From the NCBI GenBank assembly GCA_003105015.1, contig PQAF01000013.1:1-64000 (forward strand): 64,000 nucleotides of DNA, read 5' to 3'. Position numbers and translations under genes: made by a program. Below are positions 54,694-64,000 of the stretch, piece by piece. The first letter of the stretch is position 1, and every line of letters starts with the position of its first letter. This DNA is from Rhodocyclales bacterium (GTDB lineage Bacteria; Pseudomonadota; Gammaproteobacteria; Burkholderiales; Rhodocyclaceae). The notes beneath the pieces are model-generated. The model was not told the DNA's origin. It ran no database searches and saw only the letters and a program-made list of their open reading frames with translations.

Positions 54694-57011
54694 CACATGG
54701 AGAGCTTGCGCAGCGTCTCGGGGTTCTTCACCACTGTTTCACGCCGCCCCGGCGGCGCCTCGATCAGCGCCGCCGGCGGCAGGGTGTCGAGGCGGGAGAG
54801 GACGGCCGCTTCCCTGCAGCCGGCCTCCAGCGTGACGGCAATCTCGCTGCCGCCGGCCGGGCCGAGATTGAGGCACTGCTTGCCGAGCTTGTGGTTGAGC
54901 GGCTTGAGGATGCCTGCCTGGACGAGCTGTTCCGGATTGGCCAGTCCGCCTGACAGGACCACCTCGAACACGGCGTCGCCGGCGCCGCTCGAGGCAAGAC
55001 TGGCCGCCAGCACGCTGTGCAGGCCGTTCAGTTCGCGCATCACCAGCTCCGCGGTGTCCTTGTTCGGCAGGCCCTGCAGCTTGAGGCGCACCTTCTGGCC
55101 GCTGAAGTGGAAGTGGGCGAGGAAGAAGCCCTTCGAGAATTCCTCGCCGATCAGCCTGCCGATGTCGCGCAGCGCCTCGTCCTCCGTCGCCCAGCTGGTC
55201 TTCTCGGGGATCTGGGTGTTGTAGTAGATCTCCTCGCCGGTCTTCTTGTCGGTGGCCTTCACCGTCCACGAGGTCAGCACGAACTTTTCCACGGTGATGC
55301 CGGAGGCGGCCAGCTTGGCCGAGAGCTTGCGGAACTTCGCCTCGCCGGTGACGGCGAAGTCGGCGCCGCCTTTGCCGGCCGTGTCGTCGTTCCACAGGCG
55401 GAAGCCGAAGGACTGGATGCGCTCCTTGAGCAGGTTCTCCGCCACCGGCGAGCGCTGCGCCGGCGCGGCGGGGTCGGTCTCGGCGCTTTTGGCAGTGATC
55501 GCCACCGAGATCTTCGGGTCGCCGTTGTTGCGGATGAAGTCGACGCGCTCCTCGCGCGACATCTGATTGAGCGATTTCTGCACGTCGCGCACGCGCACCG
55601 TGGCGCGGGTGGCCAGCGACATCAGGCCGTCCTTGCCCAGCTGAGGCGGCTGTTCCTCGAGCACGGCCTGGATGAAGTCGCCGCTGCGGGCGAGCAGCTT
55701 GTCGCGCACCAGCGCGTAGTTCTTGGCGAGGGAACCCTGTTCGACGTAGAGGCCGAGGGCCTTCTCGACGAGCTGGCGCCGGGCGTCCTCGCGCAGGTCG
55801 GCATTGAGCAGGCCCTTGTCGTTCTGGTAGCGCGGGTCGGACGGGTCGGCCAGGCCGAGGGCGCTGATGACCATGATGCCGCCGTTGGCCGGCGCGGCCG
55901 GGGCTTCGGCCTGGGCCGCGGGGGCGGCGGCGGGCATCGCCGGAGGCTGCGGCGCGCCGCCCTTGCCCATGAAGACGTAGGCTGCGGCGCCCAGGCCGAT
56001 CGCGGCGATGCCGGCGACGAGGGCGGCCGCCAGGCCGGGCGAGGATTTCCGCGCCGGTGCCGGTTGCGCGGCGGCTGCGGCTTTCGGCGCGGCGGCCGTC
56101 CGTTCGGTGGCGAGGGTCTGCTCGGCCGCGCTGGCCAGCGTCGCCTCGGCATCGTTGACCAGGGTGGCGTCGCCGTCGCCCGGCACGGCCTGGCCGGCCG
56201 CCGCCATCTTCAGGGCGATGGCGAACTCGCGGCCGTTCTGGAAACGCTCGTCGGGGCGCTTCGCCAGGGCCTTGCGGATCAGCGCGTCGAAGGGCCGCGG
56301 CACCTGCACGTTGAGCGCGGAGGGCGCCGCCGGCTCCTCCTTCAGCACCTTGTGCATGATGGTGGTGAGGGCGCCGGTGAACGGCTTCTCGCCGGTGAGG
56401 AACTGGTAGAGGATGACGCCGGCCGAGAAGAGGTCGGAGCGGCCATCCACCGTCTGGCCCATGAACTGCTCGGGCGACATGTAGCTGGGCGTGCCGAGCA
56501 CCGAACCGGCCTGCGTCAGGTTGGAGGACTCGACGCGGGCGATGCCGAAGTCGGCCACCTTCACGGTGCCGTCCTTGAGCAGGATGATGTTGGCCGGCTT
56601 GATGTCGCGATGGACGACGCCGTTCTTGTGCGAGTAGTCGAGCGCCTCCAGCAGCTGGCCCATGATGCGCACGATCTCCGCCATCGGAAAGCGCTCGTCG
56701 GCGTCGAAATGATCCTTCAGCTCGCGCCCCTCGACGAATTCCATGGCGATGAAGGCGGTGCCCTCGTCTTCGCCATACTCGTAGATCTGCACGATGTTCG
56801 GGTGGTTGAGCCGGCCGGCGGCCTGCGCCTCGCGCTTGAAGCGGGCGAGGATCTCCTCGACCTCGGCGCGGTCGAGCTGGTCGCGGCGCACCGTCTTCAG
56901 CGCCACGCGGCGTCCGATCATCGGATCGAAGCCGTCGTAGACGATGCCCATGGCGCCCTGGCCGAGTTCGCCGCGGATCTCGTACTTGCCGAGCTTCTTC
57001 AAATCAGTCAT
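54693..57011 (-). CDS. transmembrane Ser/Thr protein kinase with secreted-side domain
   Basis: This 772-aa protein has an N-terminal kinase domain (about 9-270: GQGAMGIVYDGFD, VALKTV, VVHRDIKPANI, DFGIAR, SPEQ), an Ala/Pro linker, one membrane helix (GLAAALVAGIAAIGLGAAAYVFMG, about 330-352), and a large C-terminal region of about 400 residues outside the cytoplasm. That region has no named domain I can be sure of, but parts resemble secreted proteins encoded in the next two genes. ATG 57011 has GAGGGAG upstream. Confidence 0.88.
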   Translation of the reverse strand: MTDLKKLGKYEIRGELGQGAMGIVYDGFDPMIGRRVALKTVRRDQLDRAEVEEILARFKREAQAAGRLNHPNIVQIYEYGEDEGTAFIAMEFVEGRELKDHFDADERFPMAEIVRIMGQLLEALDYSHKNGVVHRDIKPANIILLKDGTVKVADFGIARVESSNLTQAGSVLGTPSYMSPEQFMGQTVDGRSDLFSAGVILYQFLTGEKPFTGALTTIMHKVLKEEPAAPSALNVQVPRPFDALIRKALAKRPDERFQNGREFAIALKMAAAGQAVPGDGDATLVNDAEATLASAAEQTLATERTAAAPKAAAAAQPAPARKSSPGLAAALVAGIAAIGLGAAAYVFMGKGGAPQPPAMPAAAPAAQAEAPAAPANGGIMVISALGLADPSDPRYQNDKGLLNADLREDARRQLVEKALGLYVEQGSLAKNYALVRDKLLARSGDFIQAVLEEQPPQLGKDGLMSLATRATVRVRDVQKSLNQMSREERVDFIRNNGDPKISVAITAKSAETDPAAPAQRSPVAENLLKERIQSFGFRLWNDDTAGKGGADFAVTGEAKFRKLSAKLAASGITVEKFVLTSWTVKATDKKTGEEIYYNTQIPEKTSWATEDEALRDIGRLIGEEFSKGFFLAHFHFSGQKVRLKLQGLPNKDTAELVMRELNGLHSVLAASLASSGAGDAVFEVVLSGGLANPEQLVQAGILKPLNHKLGKQCLNLGPAGGSEIAVTLEAGCREAAVLSRLDTLPPAALIEAPPGRRETVVKNPETLRKLSM

Positions 57012-57034
57012 GTGCGTTACTCCCTCAACCAACT

Positions 57035-57140
57035 AGTCGCCCCCGCCCTCGGGGCGGGGGACGGGGGGTGGGTAGTCATCTGCCCCCTCGGGGTGCGCTT
57101 GCGCACCCCCGCCCCCGGGGCGGGGGCTGGGGGGGGTGGG
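57035..57140. repeat. GC-rich foldback repeat cluster
   Basis: Two direct copies of CCCCCGCCC(T/C)CGGGGCGGGGG followed by a G-run and TGGG (about 57040-57072 and 57108-57140) flank a third palindrome, GGGGTGCGCTTGCGCACCCC (57090-57109). The 132-bp spacer between kinase and CsgG-like gene consists almost entirely of them. This type of G/C palindrome is a common dispersed repeat in high-GC proteobacteria. Confidence 0.75.
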
Positions 57141-57143
57141 CCG

Positions 57144-57941
57144 TCACTTGTGTTTGGAGTCGATTTCCCAGACGTTTTTCTGCACCAGCCGCTGCACCAT
57201 GCCGTCGAGCGTCAGGCCGCCGGCCTCGCCGCCGGAGAAGCCCAGGACCGAAGTCGACTTGGCGCCGAGCTCCATCTTCTCTTCCGTATAGCCGGTGGCG
57301 ACCTGCTCGGTGGTGTTGGCGTCGATGATCTTCCAGCGCATGCCGATGATCCAGATGCCGGTGGATTCGCGGGTGTCGACCGAACTGACGACGACGTCGC
57401 CGGCGGCGCCGCCGCGGCCGCCGCCGAAGATGCCGATCAGCGCGCCGATCGGGCGGCCGCTGAAGCCTTCCTGCGCCTGCGCCACCTGCTCGGCCTTGAG
57501 GATGTCGAATTTCATGACCCACTTGGTGGTCTTCAGCTTGCCCTTCTGCAGGTACTTGCGCGCCGCCTGCGGATCGCCGAGGTTGTAGGCGAGCTGGAAT
57601 TCCTGCAGCAGGTGGCCGAGGCTGGAGCGCTCGAGCACCTTGAAGTTGGCCTTGCCGAGCTCCAGCTCGGCGAAGTCGGCGATGTTGTTGGGGCCGAACT
57701 TCTGCGCGAAGTTGGCGTTGTTGCTCTTCACCTCGCCCGGGATGACGATGATCATGGGTCCCGGCTTGCTGGCGTTGGCGTACTCGACCGGCTTGTACAT
57801 GCCCTTGTCGGCCATCTCGTTGGCCTTCTGCGAGGTGCTGCTGCCCTGGGTCGGCGAGGGGCTGTCGAAGGTGGGCTGGGCGGCGGCCGTGCCGGCCAGC
57901 GCGTACAGGGCGAGGCTGAAGATGCGAAGAGTAGTTTTCAT
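57144..57941 (-). CDS. exported CsgG-like protein
   Basis: This 265-aa protein has a signal peptide (1-22) and a region resembling the CsgG/HfaB family: FAELELGKANFKVLERSSLGHLLQEFQLAYN, then TKWVMKFDILKAEQV and WIIGMRWKIIDANTTEQVATGY. No lipobox Cys is seen, unlike true CsgG. It may be a periplasmic or outer-membrane component. It lies 14 bp downstream of another secreted protein and upstream of the kinase, on the same strand. Confidence 0.75.
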   Translation of the reverse strand: MKTTLRIFSLALYALAGTAAAQPTFDSPSPTQGSSTSQKANEMADKGMYKPVEYANASKPGPMIIVIPGEVKSNNANFAQKFGPNNIADFAELELGKANFKVLERSSLGHLLQEFQLAYNLGDPQAARKYLQKGKLKTTKWVMKFDILKAEQVAQAQEGFSGRPIGALIGIFGGGRGGAAGDVVVSSVDTRESTGIWIIGMRWKIIDANTTEQVATGYTEEKMELGAKSTSVLGFSGGEAGGLTLDGMVQRLVQKNVWEIDSKHK

Positions 57942-57955
57942 GCTGGGTCCCCCGA

Positions 57956-58618
57956 TTATTTGTTCTTGCCGGCGCTGCGGCAGTAGTCGTTGTAGAGCTG
58001 GGCCACCGCCTCGTCGGCCTGTTCGTTCACCAGCGTCAGCGCCATGCCGAGCGTGTCGGTGCCGGAGTAGGAATCGTCCCGCGCGGTGACGTTGGAAATC
58101 GTCTTGCCGCCGGCCGAGACGAGGGTGAAGCCCATGTGCACGGCGACCTCGTTGATCTTCAGCACCGGGTTGATGCCGGTCTGCGTCGTGATCAGTCCGC
58201 GCAGGATGAAGTTGGCGCCGAGCTTTTTCGAGGCATTTATGGCGGCGTCGGGATCGTTGCGGAAATGCGCGTCGATCTCCGCCTGGGCGATCTGCGCGCG
58301 GATTTCCTCCTGGGTGTAGGTCTTCAGGCCGAGCGCGCGCAGGCGGTGGTTGATGGCCTGGAAGTGCGGGCCGTAGCGGCTCTGCACGGTGTTGTAGCCG
58401 TTCGAGGTGCGCTCGGCGATGACCAGCATGATCTTCCGGTTCTTCAGCTGCTGCTTGCAGGGCGTCGACACCAGCTGGCCGATGCGCTGGCCGCGGGCCT
58501 GGTCGGCCGCCTTGGCCTTCTCTTCCTCCTCGGAAAACTTGAAGGCCTGGGCGCTGCCGCAGGCCAGGGCCAAAGTCAGTGCGTAGGGGACGGCGAACGG
58601 AAAACGGCTGCGGCGCAT
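57956..58618 (-). CDS. exported hypothetical protein
   Basis: This 220-aa protein has a signal peptide (MRRSRFPFAVPYALTLALACGSAQA) and a body containing NRKIMLVIAERTSNGYNTVQSRYGPHFQAINHRLRALGLKTYTQEE. It continues INASKKLGANFILRG and KINEVAVHMGFTLVSAGG, a layout like LPP20/CsgG-related or flagellar-assembly proteins of the envelope. Function unknown. A copy of the dispersed motif falls in the signal-peptide coding region, reading AVPYALTLA. Confidence 0.7.
   Translation of the reverse strand: MRRSRFPFAVPYALTLALACGSAQAFKFSEEEEKAKAADQARGQRIGQLVSTPCKQQLKNRKIMLVIAERTSNGYNTVQSRYGPHFQAINHRLRALGLKTYTQEEIRAQIAQAEIDAHFRNDPDAAINASKKLGANFILRGLITTQTGINPVLKINEVAVHMGFTLVSAGGKTISNVTARDDSYSGTDTLGMALTLVNEQADEAVAQLYNDYCRSAGKNK
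58572..58594 (-). repeat. dispersed bipartite motif, copy 15 (variant)
   Basis: Minus strand GCCGT, CCCCTACG, CACTGACTTT, sense in the signal-peptide coding part of the exported protein. Confidence 0.55.
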
Positions 58619-58710
58619 GGGCGTGTCCCGGCGGGTGGCGCAATGCAAGGGGAATGATTGTGGCAAAAAAGCCGCCGGCGTACAACCGCGCCGGTCGGCT
58701 GCCGAAGCGT

Positions 58711-59655
58711 TCAGCCGGCGGTGCCGTCGCCCTCGTCCATCGCCTGCTTGTGCCGCTCGACGAACTCCTGGGTGCTGTCGATGCCGCGCAGCAGCAGGAT
58801 GGTCGAGCGCACGGCGGCCTCCAGCAGCACCGCCAGGTTGCGGCCGGCGGCGACGGGGATGCTCACCTTGCGCACCGGCACGCCGAGGATCTCGTGGGTC
58901 TCGGCGCCCAGCGGCAGGCGGTCGATCTCCACCGCGCCCTTCTGCGGCCGCAGCAGGTTCACGATCAGCTTGAGCTTCATCTTGCGCCGGCAGGCGGTCT
59001 CGCCGAAGACGGTGCGGATGTTGAGCACGCCGAGGCCGCGCACCTCGAGGAAGTCCTTCAGCATCGGCGGACAGCGCGCTTCCAGCGTGTTGGGCGACAC
59101 GCGCGCGATCTCGACGATGTCGTCGGCGACCAGGCCATGGCCGCGCGAGATGAGCTCCAGCGCCAGCTCGCTTTTTCCGACGCCGGAGTCGCCGGTGATG
59201 AGGACGCCCATGCCCAGCACGTCCATCATGACGGCATGCAGCTCGACGGTCTCGGCCAGCTGGCGCGACAGCCACAGGCGCAGCAGGTCGATGACGACGG
59301 CGGCCGAATGCGGCGTCGAGAAGAGCGCCGTATCCGATTTTTCGCAGGCCTCCCGCACGGAGGCGGGAATCGCGCAGCCGTCGGCGACGATCACGGCCGG
59401 CGGGTGGGCGGCGATGATCTCCTCCATGTGGCGGGAGACGCGCACGGCGTGCTGCTTGGTGGCCCAGTTGATTTCCGGCGCGCCGATGACCTGGATGCGG
59501 TCGGGGTGGATCAGGTTGAGGTGGCCGACGAGGTCGGCCGGGGAAGAATGCGCGTGGTTGATTGTAATGGGTGCGTCGAGGTTGCCGCTGACCCGCAGCA
59601 GCTGGAGCCGCTCCCGGTGGTACTCAAAGAGCTGCGCGACGCTCGCCTGCCGCAT
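58711..59655 (-). CDS. hprK: HPr kinase/phosphorylase
   Basis: This 314-aa bifunctional enzyme phosphorylates or dephosphorylates the Ser of HPr. The Walker A is [20 protein letters not shown]; the HprK signature is [15 protein letters not shown], and a C-terminal [21 protein letters not shown] follows. ATG 59655 overlaps the end of ptsN by 32 bp; an in-frame start at 59697 would deepen the overlap. It belongs to the rpoN-hpf-ptsN-hprK string of the nitrogen-related PTS. Confidence 0.95.
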   Translation of the reverse strand: MRQASVAQLFEYHRERLQLLRVSGNLDAPITINHAHSSPADLVGHLNLIHPDRIQVIGAPEINWATKQHAVRVSRHMEEIIAAHPPAVIVADGCAIPASVREACEKSDTALFSTPHSAAVVIDLLRLWLSRQLAETVELHAVMMDVLGMGVLITGDSGVGKSELALELISRGHGLVADDIVEIARVSPNTLEARCPPMLKDFLEVRGLGVLNIRTVFGETACRRKMKLKLIVNLLRPQKGAVEIDRLPLGAETHEILGVPVRKVSIPVAAGRNLAVLLEAAVRSTILLLRGIDSTQEFVERHKQAMDEGDGTAG

Positions 59656-60109
59656 GGGCTTCCCAGCCGGTAAACAGGGCATGGATGGCGTCCGCATCCG
59701 CGGCGGCGGCCAGCTGCTCGCGGAAGGCGCGGTCGGAGAACATCTGCGCCAGCTCCGAGAGGATCTGCAGGTGCTGCTCGGTGGCCTGCTCCGGCACCAG
59801 CAGCACGAAGAGGAAGTTCACCGGCTTGCCGTCGGGCGCGTCGAACTGCACCGGCGCGGCCAGCCGCAGGAAGGCGCCGACGGCTTCCTTCAGGCCCTTG
59901 ATGCGGCCGTGCGGGATGGCCACGCCCTGGCCAAGCCCGGTCGAGCCGAGCTTTTCCCGCGCGAACAGGCTGTCGAACACCGTGCTGCGGCCGATGCCCT
60001 GGTTGTTCTCGAACAACAGGCCGGCCTGCTCGAAGACGCGTTTCTTGCTGCTGGCCTCGAGGCCGACCTGGACGTTGGAAAGGGGAAGGAGCTTGGCGAT
60101 CAGGTTCAT
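59624..60109 (-). CDS. ptsN: nitrogen-regulatory PTS IIA protein
   Basis: This 161-aa EIIA-Ntr has the phosphorylated His in [14 protein letters not shown] (about residue 67) and the fold closing [15 protein letters not shown]. It relays phosphate from PtsO-type HPr and regulates potassium and nitrogen responses. The genomic position behind rpoN and hpf is the classical one. It overlaps hprK. Confidence 0.95.
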   Translation of the reverse strand: MNLIAKLLPLSNVQVGLEASSKKRVFEQAGLLFENNQGIGRSTVFDSLFAREKLGSTGLGQGVAIPHGRIKGLKEAVGAFLRLAAPVQFDAPDGKPVNFLFVLLVPEQATEQHLQILSELAQMFSDRAFREQLAAAADADAIHALFTGWEAHAAGERRAAL

Positions 60110-60231
60110 GGTGTTACGGGCCGCGGCAGGTGGCTGTGGGAAGTGCTGGCGGAAGCGGCTGGGAACTGTCCTGTGGGGCTTTCCTTGGCTGGCGGCGGAT
60201 TATACCGGGAAAGCCCCACCGGGGGCGAGGC

Positions 60232-60552
60232 CTATTCGACCGCCTGCCGCTTGAGGGCCTCATGGGCGTGCTCGGCCTTTTTTTCCTTGTGCTTGAGCAC
60301 CTGGCGGTCGAGCTTGTCGGCGAGGGCGTCGATGCTGGCATACAGGTTTTCGTCCTGGGCCTCGACGAAGATGTCCTTGCCGCGCACATGCACCGTCACC
60401 TCGGCCTTCTGCCGCAGCTTCTCCACCGACAGGATGACGTGCACCGCAGTGACATGGTCGAAGTGCCGGATGACGCGGTCGAGCTTGCTGGTGACGTAGT
60501 CGCGGATGGCCGGCGTGACTTCGAGGTGGTGTCCGGTGATGTTGATGTTCAT
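60232..60552 (-). CDS. hpf: ribosome hibernation promoting factor (short form)
   Basis: This 106-aa protein begins MNINITGHHLEVTPAIRDYVTSKLDRV and has KAEVTVHVRGKDIFVEAQDENLYASIDALADKLDRQV, the HPF/YfiA fold that binds 30S and promotes 100S dimers. It lacks the long-form C-terminal domain. A GGAGG lies before ATG 60552. It lies in the rpoN operon; a strong hairpin separates it from rpoN. Confidence 0.95.
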   Translation of the reverse strand: MNINITGHHLEVTPAIRDYVTSKLDRVIRHFDHVTAVHVILSVEKLRQKAEVTVHVRGKDIFVEAQDENLYASIDALADKLDRQVLKHKEKKAEHAHEALKRQAVE

Positions 60553-60571
60553 GATGCCTCCTTGGTGTGGT

Positions 60572-60594
60572 GCCGGGACGGCTGCCGTCCCGGC
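60572..60594. repeat. 11-bp hairpin between rpoN and hpf
   Basis: GCCGGGACGGC, single T, GCCGTCCCGGC in the 65-bp spacer. No T-run follows in either direction, so it may be an RNA-processing or stabilising element rather than a terminator. Confidence 0.5.
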
Positions 60595-60617
60595 GGGATA
60601 TGACTGGTTTACGGCGG

Positions 60618-62042
60618 TTAAATCGACTTCCTCAGGTTGACCGGCGGTATGTTCAGCGCCTCGCGGTACTTGGCGACGGTGCGCCGCGCCACCACGATGC
60701 CCTGCTGGCCGAGGATTTCGGCGAGCTGGGCGTCGGACAGGGGTTTCTTTCCGTCCTCGGCGCCGACCAGCTGCTTGATCAGCGCCCGGATGGCCGTCGA
60801 GGACGCCGCGCCGCCGGCCTCGGTGGCGACGTGGCTGCCGAAGAAGTATTTCAGTTCGTACACGCCGCGCGGGGTGGCCATGTATTTCTGCGTCGTCACG
60901 CGCGAGATGGTCGATTCGTGCAGGCCGAGCTGGTCGGCGATCTCGCGCAGCGTTAGCGGCCGCATGGCCACTTCGCCGTGCTCGAAGAACTGGCGCTGGC
61001 GGTCCACGATCGCCTGGGAGACGCGCTGGATCGTCTCGAAGCGCTGCTGCACGTTCTTGATCAGCCATTTCGCCTCCTGCAGCTGGCTGGCGAGGCCGGA
61101 GCCGCGCTGGCCCTGCAGGATGTCGGCGTAGAGGCGGTTGATGCGCAGCTTCGGCATCGCCTCGCCGTTGAGCGAGGCGGTCCACTGGCCGCGCACCTTG
61201 CGCACGATGACGTCGGCGACGACGTAACGCGTCTCGGCCGGAGAGTATTGCGCGCCGGGGCGGGGATTCAGCGAGCGGATCAGCGCTTGGGCGTCGCGCA
61301 GTTCGTCCTCGCTGCAGGCGACGGCCTTGCGCAACCTGACGTAATCGCGCGCGGCGAGCTGGTCGAGGTGGTTGCGCACGATCTTCAGCGCCAGGTCGCG
61401 CGTCTTCGATTCCGCCTGGTTGGCCAGCTGCAGCGCCAGGCACTCCGAGGCGCTGCGCGCGCCGATGCCGGGCGGGTCGAAGTTCTGCAGGTGCTTCAGG
61501 GCGATCTGCAGGTCGTCGAGGCCGACCTCCAGTTCGGCCGGCAGCAGCTCGACCAGTTCTTCCAGGCTTTGCGCCAGGTAGCCGTCGTCGTCGAGCGCCT
61601 CGATGAGCAGCCGCACCAGGCTGCGGTCGCGCTCCGTGAGCGGCATCATCGCCAGCTGCGCACCCAGATGGTCGCGCAGCGAGGTGGCGGCGGCCTGGAT
61701 CTCGGCATAGGACGGCTCGTCGTCGTTGCGGTCGTCGCGCGGAGAGGATGCGCCGCCGCCCTCGCCGAGCCAGTCGGCCGGGCTGGCATCGCCGAAATTC
61801 GGCTCCGGCGCGGTGCCGTCGAGGGATTCCGTCGGCGCCTGCAGGGCATCGCCCGAGGCCGAGTAGACGGGCGCCTCGGGAACGGGATCGTCCTCGCGCT
61901 CGAGCAACGGATTGTCCTGCAGGAAGTTGTCGATTTCCTGGTTCAGCTCGAGCGTGGACAGCTGCAGCAGGCGGATCGACTGCTGCAGCTGCGGGGTCAG
62001 GGCAAGATGCTGCGAGAGCTTGAGCTGAAGTGTTTGTTTCAT
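60618..62042 (-). CDS. rpoN: RNA polymerase sigma-54 factor
   Basis: This 474-aa sigma factor has an N-terminal Gln/Leu-rich activator-interacting region ([31 protein letters not shown]), an acidic linker, the core-binding domain, the helix-turn-helix [20 protein letters not shown], and the RpoN box ARRTVAKYR at 452-460. Length is normal. It needs AAA+ activators for open complex formation. It is transcribed after lptB (51-bp gap) and before hpf. Confidence 0.97.
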   Translation of the reverse strand: MKQTLQLKLSQHLALTPQLQQSIRLLQLSTLELNQEIDNFLQDNPLLEREDDPVPEAPVYSASGDALQAPTESLDGTAPEPNFGDASPADWLGEGGGASSPRDDRNDDEPSYAEIQAAATSLRDHLGAQLAMMPLTERDRSLVRLLIEALDDDGYLAQSLEELVELLPAELEVGLDDLQIALKHLQNFDPPGIGARSASECLALQLANQAESKTRDLALKIVRNHLDQLAARDYVRLRKAVACSEDELRDAQALIRSLNPRPGAQYSPAETRYVVADVIVRKVRGQWTASLNGEAMPKLRINRLYADILQGQRGSGLASQLQEAKWLIKNVQQRFETIQRVSQAIVDRQRQFFEHGEVAMRPLTLREIADQLGLHESTISRVTTQKYMATPRGVYELKYFFGSHVATEAGGAASSTAIRALIKQLVGAEDGKKPLSDAQLAEILGQQGIVVARRTVAKYREALNIPPVNLRKSI

Positions 62043-62093
62043 CGACCGACAGGGATGGTCGGCAAGAGCCGGGGTCGTTTTCTAAAGGCGATT

Positions 62094-62812
<719 letters not shown>

Positions 62813-62816
<4 letters not shown>

Positions 62817-63247
62817 TCTTCTTGTTCCTTGAGCACCTTGCGGATGATGTCGACGGCGAAGCCGCGTTGTTGCAGAAAGCGCGCCTGCCGCGCGTAGTCG
62901 GCGCGGTCGGCCGGCGGCGCAGCGAACTTGCGCCGCCAGACCTGGCGTGCCCGCTCGGTCTCGCTGTCCGCTTCCGCAGGCAGCGCCGCGGCGATGATCG
63001 CGTCGGCGATGCCCCTGGCGCGCAGGTCGTGGCGGAGCCGGGCGTTGCCGACGCGCGCCGCGCGCGACGAGACATAGGCCTCGGCGAAGCGCGCATCGGA
63101 GAGCAGGCCTGAGCCTTCGAGCTGGTCGAGCACGGCGTGGATGTCTTCCCGGGTTCCGTCGGCGGCGAGTTTTCGGAGCAACTCGGCGCGCGAATGCTCG
63201 CGCCGGGCGAGCATTCGCAGCGCCTTGCCTTTCAGGTCTCCGCTCAA
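62813..63247 (-). CDS. recX: RecX regulatory protein
   Basis: This 144-aa protein with RecX repeats ([63 protein letters not shown]) inhibits RecA filament growth. The start is TTG 63247, overlapping the recA stop as TTGA, so translation follows recA; ATG 63214 would cut into the conserved first repeat. The stop overlaps lptB. Confidence 0.93.
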
Positions 63248-64000
63248 GCCTCGGCCGCGACGGCGGCCTGGTGCTCGGCGACGCCGACCGCGGCGCGCAC
63301 CTTGTTCTCGATTTCGCGCGCCATCTCGGGGTGCTCCTTGAGATACTCGCGGGCGTTGTCCTTGCCTTGGCCGATGCGCTCGCCGTTGTAGGCGTACCAG
63401 GCGCCGGACTTCTCGACCAGCTTGTGCAGTACGCCGAGCTCGATGATCTCGCCCTCGCGCGAGATGCCCTCGCCGTAGAGGATGTCGAATTCGGCCTGGC
63501 GGAAGGGCGGCGCCACCTTGTTCTTCACCACCTTCACCCGCGTCTCGGAGCCGACGACTTCCTCGCCCCGCTTGATGCTGCCGGTGCGGCGGATGTCCAG
63601 GCGCACCGAGGAATAGAACTTCAGCGCGTTGCCGCCGGTGGTGGTCTCCGGGTTGCCGAACATGACGCCGATCTTCATGCGGATCTGGTTGATGAAGACG
63701 ACCAGGGTGTTGGTGCGCTTGATGTTGGCGGTGAGCTTGCGCAGGGCCTGGCTCATCAGGCGCGCCTGCAGGCCGGGCAGCTGGTCGCCCATCTCGCCCT
63801 CGATCTCGGCCTTCGGCGTCAGCGCGGCGACCGAGTCGATCACCACCACGTCGATGCCGCCCGAGCGCACCAGCATGTCGGCGATCTCGAGGGCCTGCTC
63901 GCCGGTGTCCGGCTGGGAGATCAGCAGATCGCCGACCTTCACGCCGAGCTTCTGGGCGTATTGGGGGTCGAGGGCATGTTCGGCGTCGATGAAGGCCGCC
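63244..64000 (-). CDS. recA: recombinase RecA, C-terminal part (truncated by the window)
   Basis: The last 251 codons (with stop) are visible; the N-terminal part, including Walker A, lies beyond the window. The Walker B region [22 protein letters not shown], loop L1, [35 protein letters not shown] (loop L2) and the C-terminal basic domain are present. It forms the DNA-strand-exchange filament and drives the SOS response. It overlaps recX by 4 bp. Confidence 0.98.
   Translation of the reverse strand, partial: AAFIDAEHALDPQYAQKLGVKVGDLLISQPDTGEQALEIADMLVRSGGIDVVVIDSVAALTPKAEIEGEMGDQLPGLQARLMSQALRKLTANIKRTNTLVVFINQIRMKIGVMFGNPETTTGGNALKFYSSVRLDIRRTGSIKRGEEVVGSETRVKVVKNKVAPPFRQAEFDILYGEGISREGEIIELGVLHKLVEKSGAWYAYNGERIGQGKDNAREYLKEHPEMAREIENKVRAAVGVAEHQAAVAAEA

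Noticed and set aside
55017..57986. 989-codon plus-strand frame over the membrane kinase
   Set aside because: Antisense shadow; the kinase motifs on the minus strand are unambiguous.

Overview
This window looks like a chromosomal segment of a high-GC betaproteobacterium, probably of the Rhodocyclales or a close relative. Support comes from a DUF3683-type FAD/Fe-S oxidoreductase, citramalate synthase next to leuCD, an NDUFA9-like protein beside cca, a complete dedicated sortase module, and a recA-recX-lptB-rpoN-hpf-ptsN-hprK string. Most genes use strongly GC-biased codons. The first 6.3 kb and the 7.65-7.94 kb spacer are clearly more AT-rich and look acquired.

Layout. 0.1-6.3 kb is a compact four-gene restriction-modification-like defence operon on the minus strand: C5 cytosine methyltransferase, GHKL (MutL/MORC-like) ATPase, Z1 helicase-like ATPase and a PD-(D/E)XK nuclease, joined by 4-bp overlaps or a 4-bp gap. 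6.3-10.9 kb is an accessory stretch with a Fic protein, a winged-helix/nucleotidyltransferase toxin-antitoxin-like pair, a deletion-bearing aminotransferase with a second decayed fragment of itself 3 kb away, and a BrnT/BrnA-like pair. 10.9-17.8 kb holds a VOC protein, a fasciclin protein, leuD, leuC, cimA and a MocR regulator divergent from a DUF2917 gene. 17.8-23.7 kb is the sortase module: an L,D-transpeptidase-like protein lacking its catalytic Cys, the sortase, its VIT/vWA target, and a divergent response regulator and histidine kinase. 23.7-28.6 kb holds glpD, a haem-binding DUF3365 protein, ubiJ, a Tim44-like protein, ubiE and a DUF971 protein. 28.7-33.8 kb holds a HIT protein with two tandem paralogous large proteins, a solute-binding protein and a glutaredoxin-like protein. 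33.8-42.6 kb holds a LysE exporter, the giant oxidoreductase, ilvA, 5-formyl-THF cyclo-ligase and a lytic transglycosylase. 42.6-53.7 kb holds a kinase-HDOD-GAF fusion, the NDUFA9-like protein, cca, a GST, a hydrolase, a thioesterase, a MidA-like methyltransferase, pteridine reductase and ttcA. 53.7-58.6 kb is a signalling/surface cluster (cyclase-FHA, membrane Ser/Thr kinase, CsgG-like and another secreted protein). 58.7-64 kb is hprK, ptsN, hpf, rpoN, lptB, recX and the 3' part of recA.

The most unusual signal is not a gene. A bipartite 23-bp motif, GCCGT then exactly 8 bases then GACTGACTTT, occurs 15 times on both strands. It lies in spacers and inside unrelated genes and always keeps the 8-bp gap. 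It is absent from the acquired 0-6.3 kb island. Its AT-rich half stands out against the GC-rich background. It behaves like a genome-wide sequence tag, such as a DNA-uptake-type signal or a relic micro-repeat.
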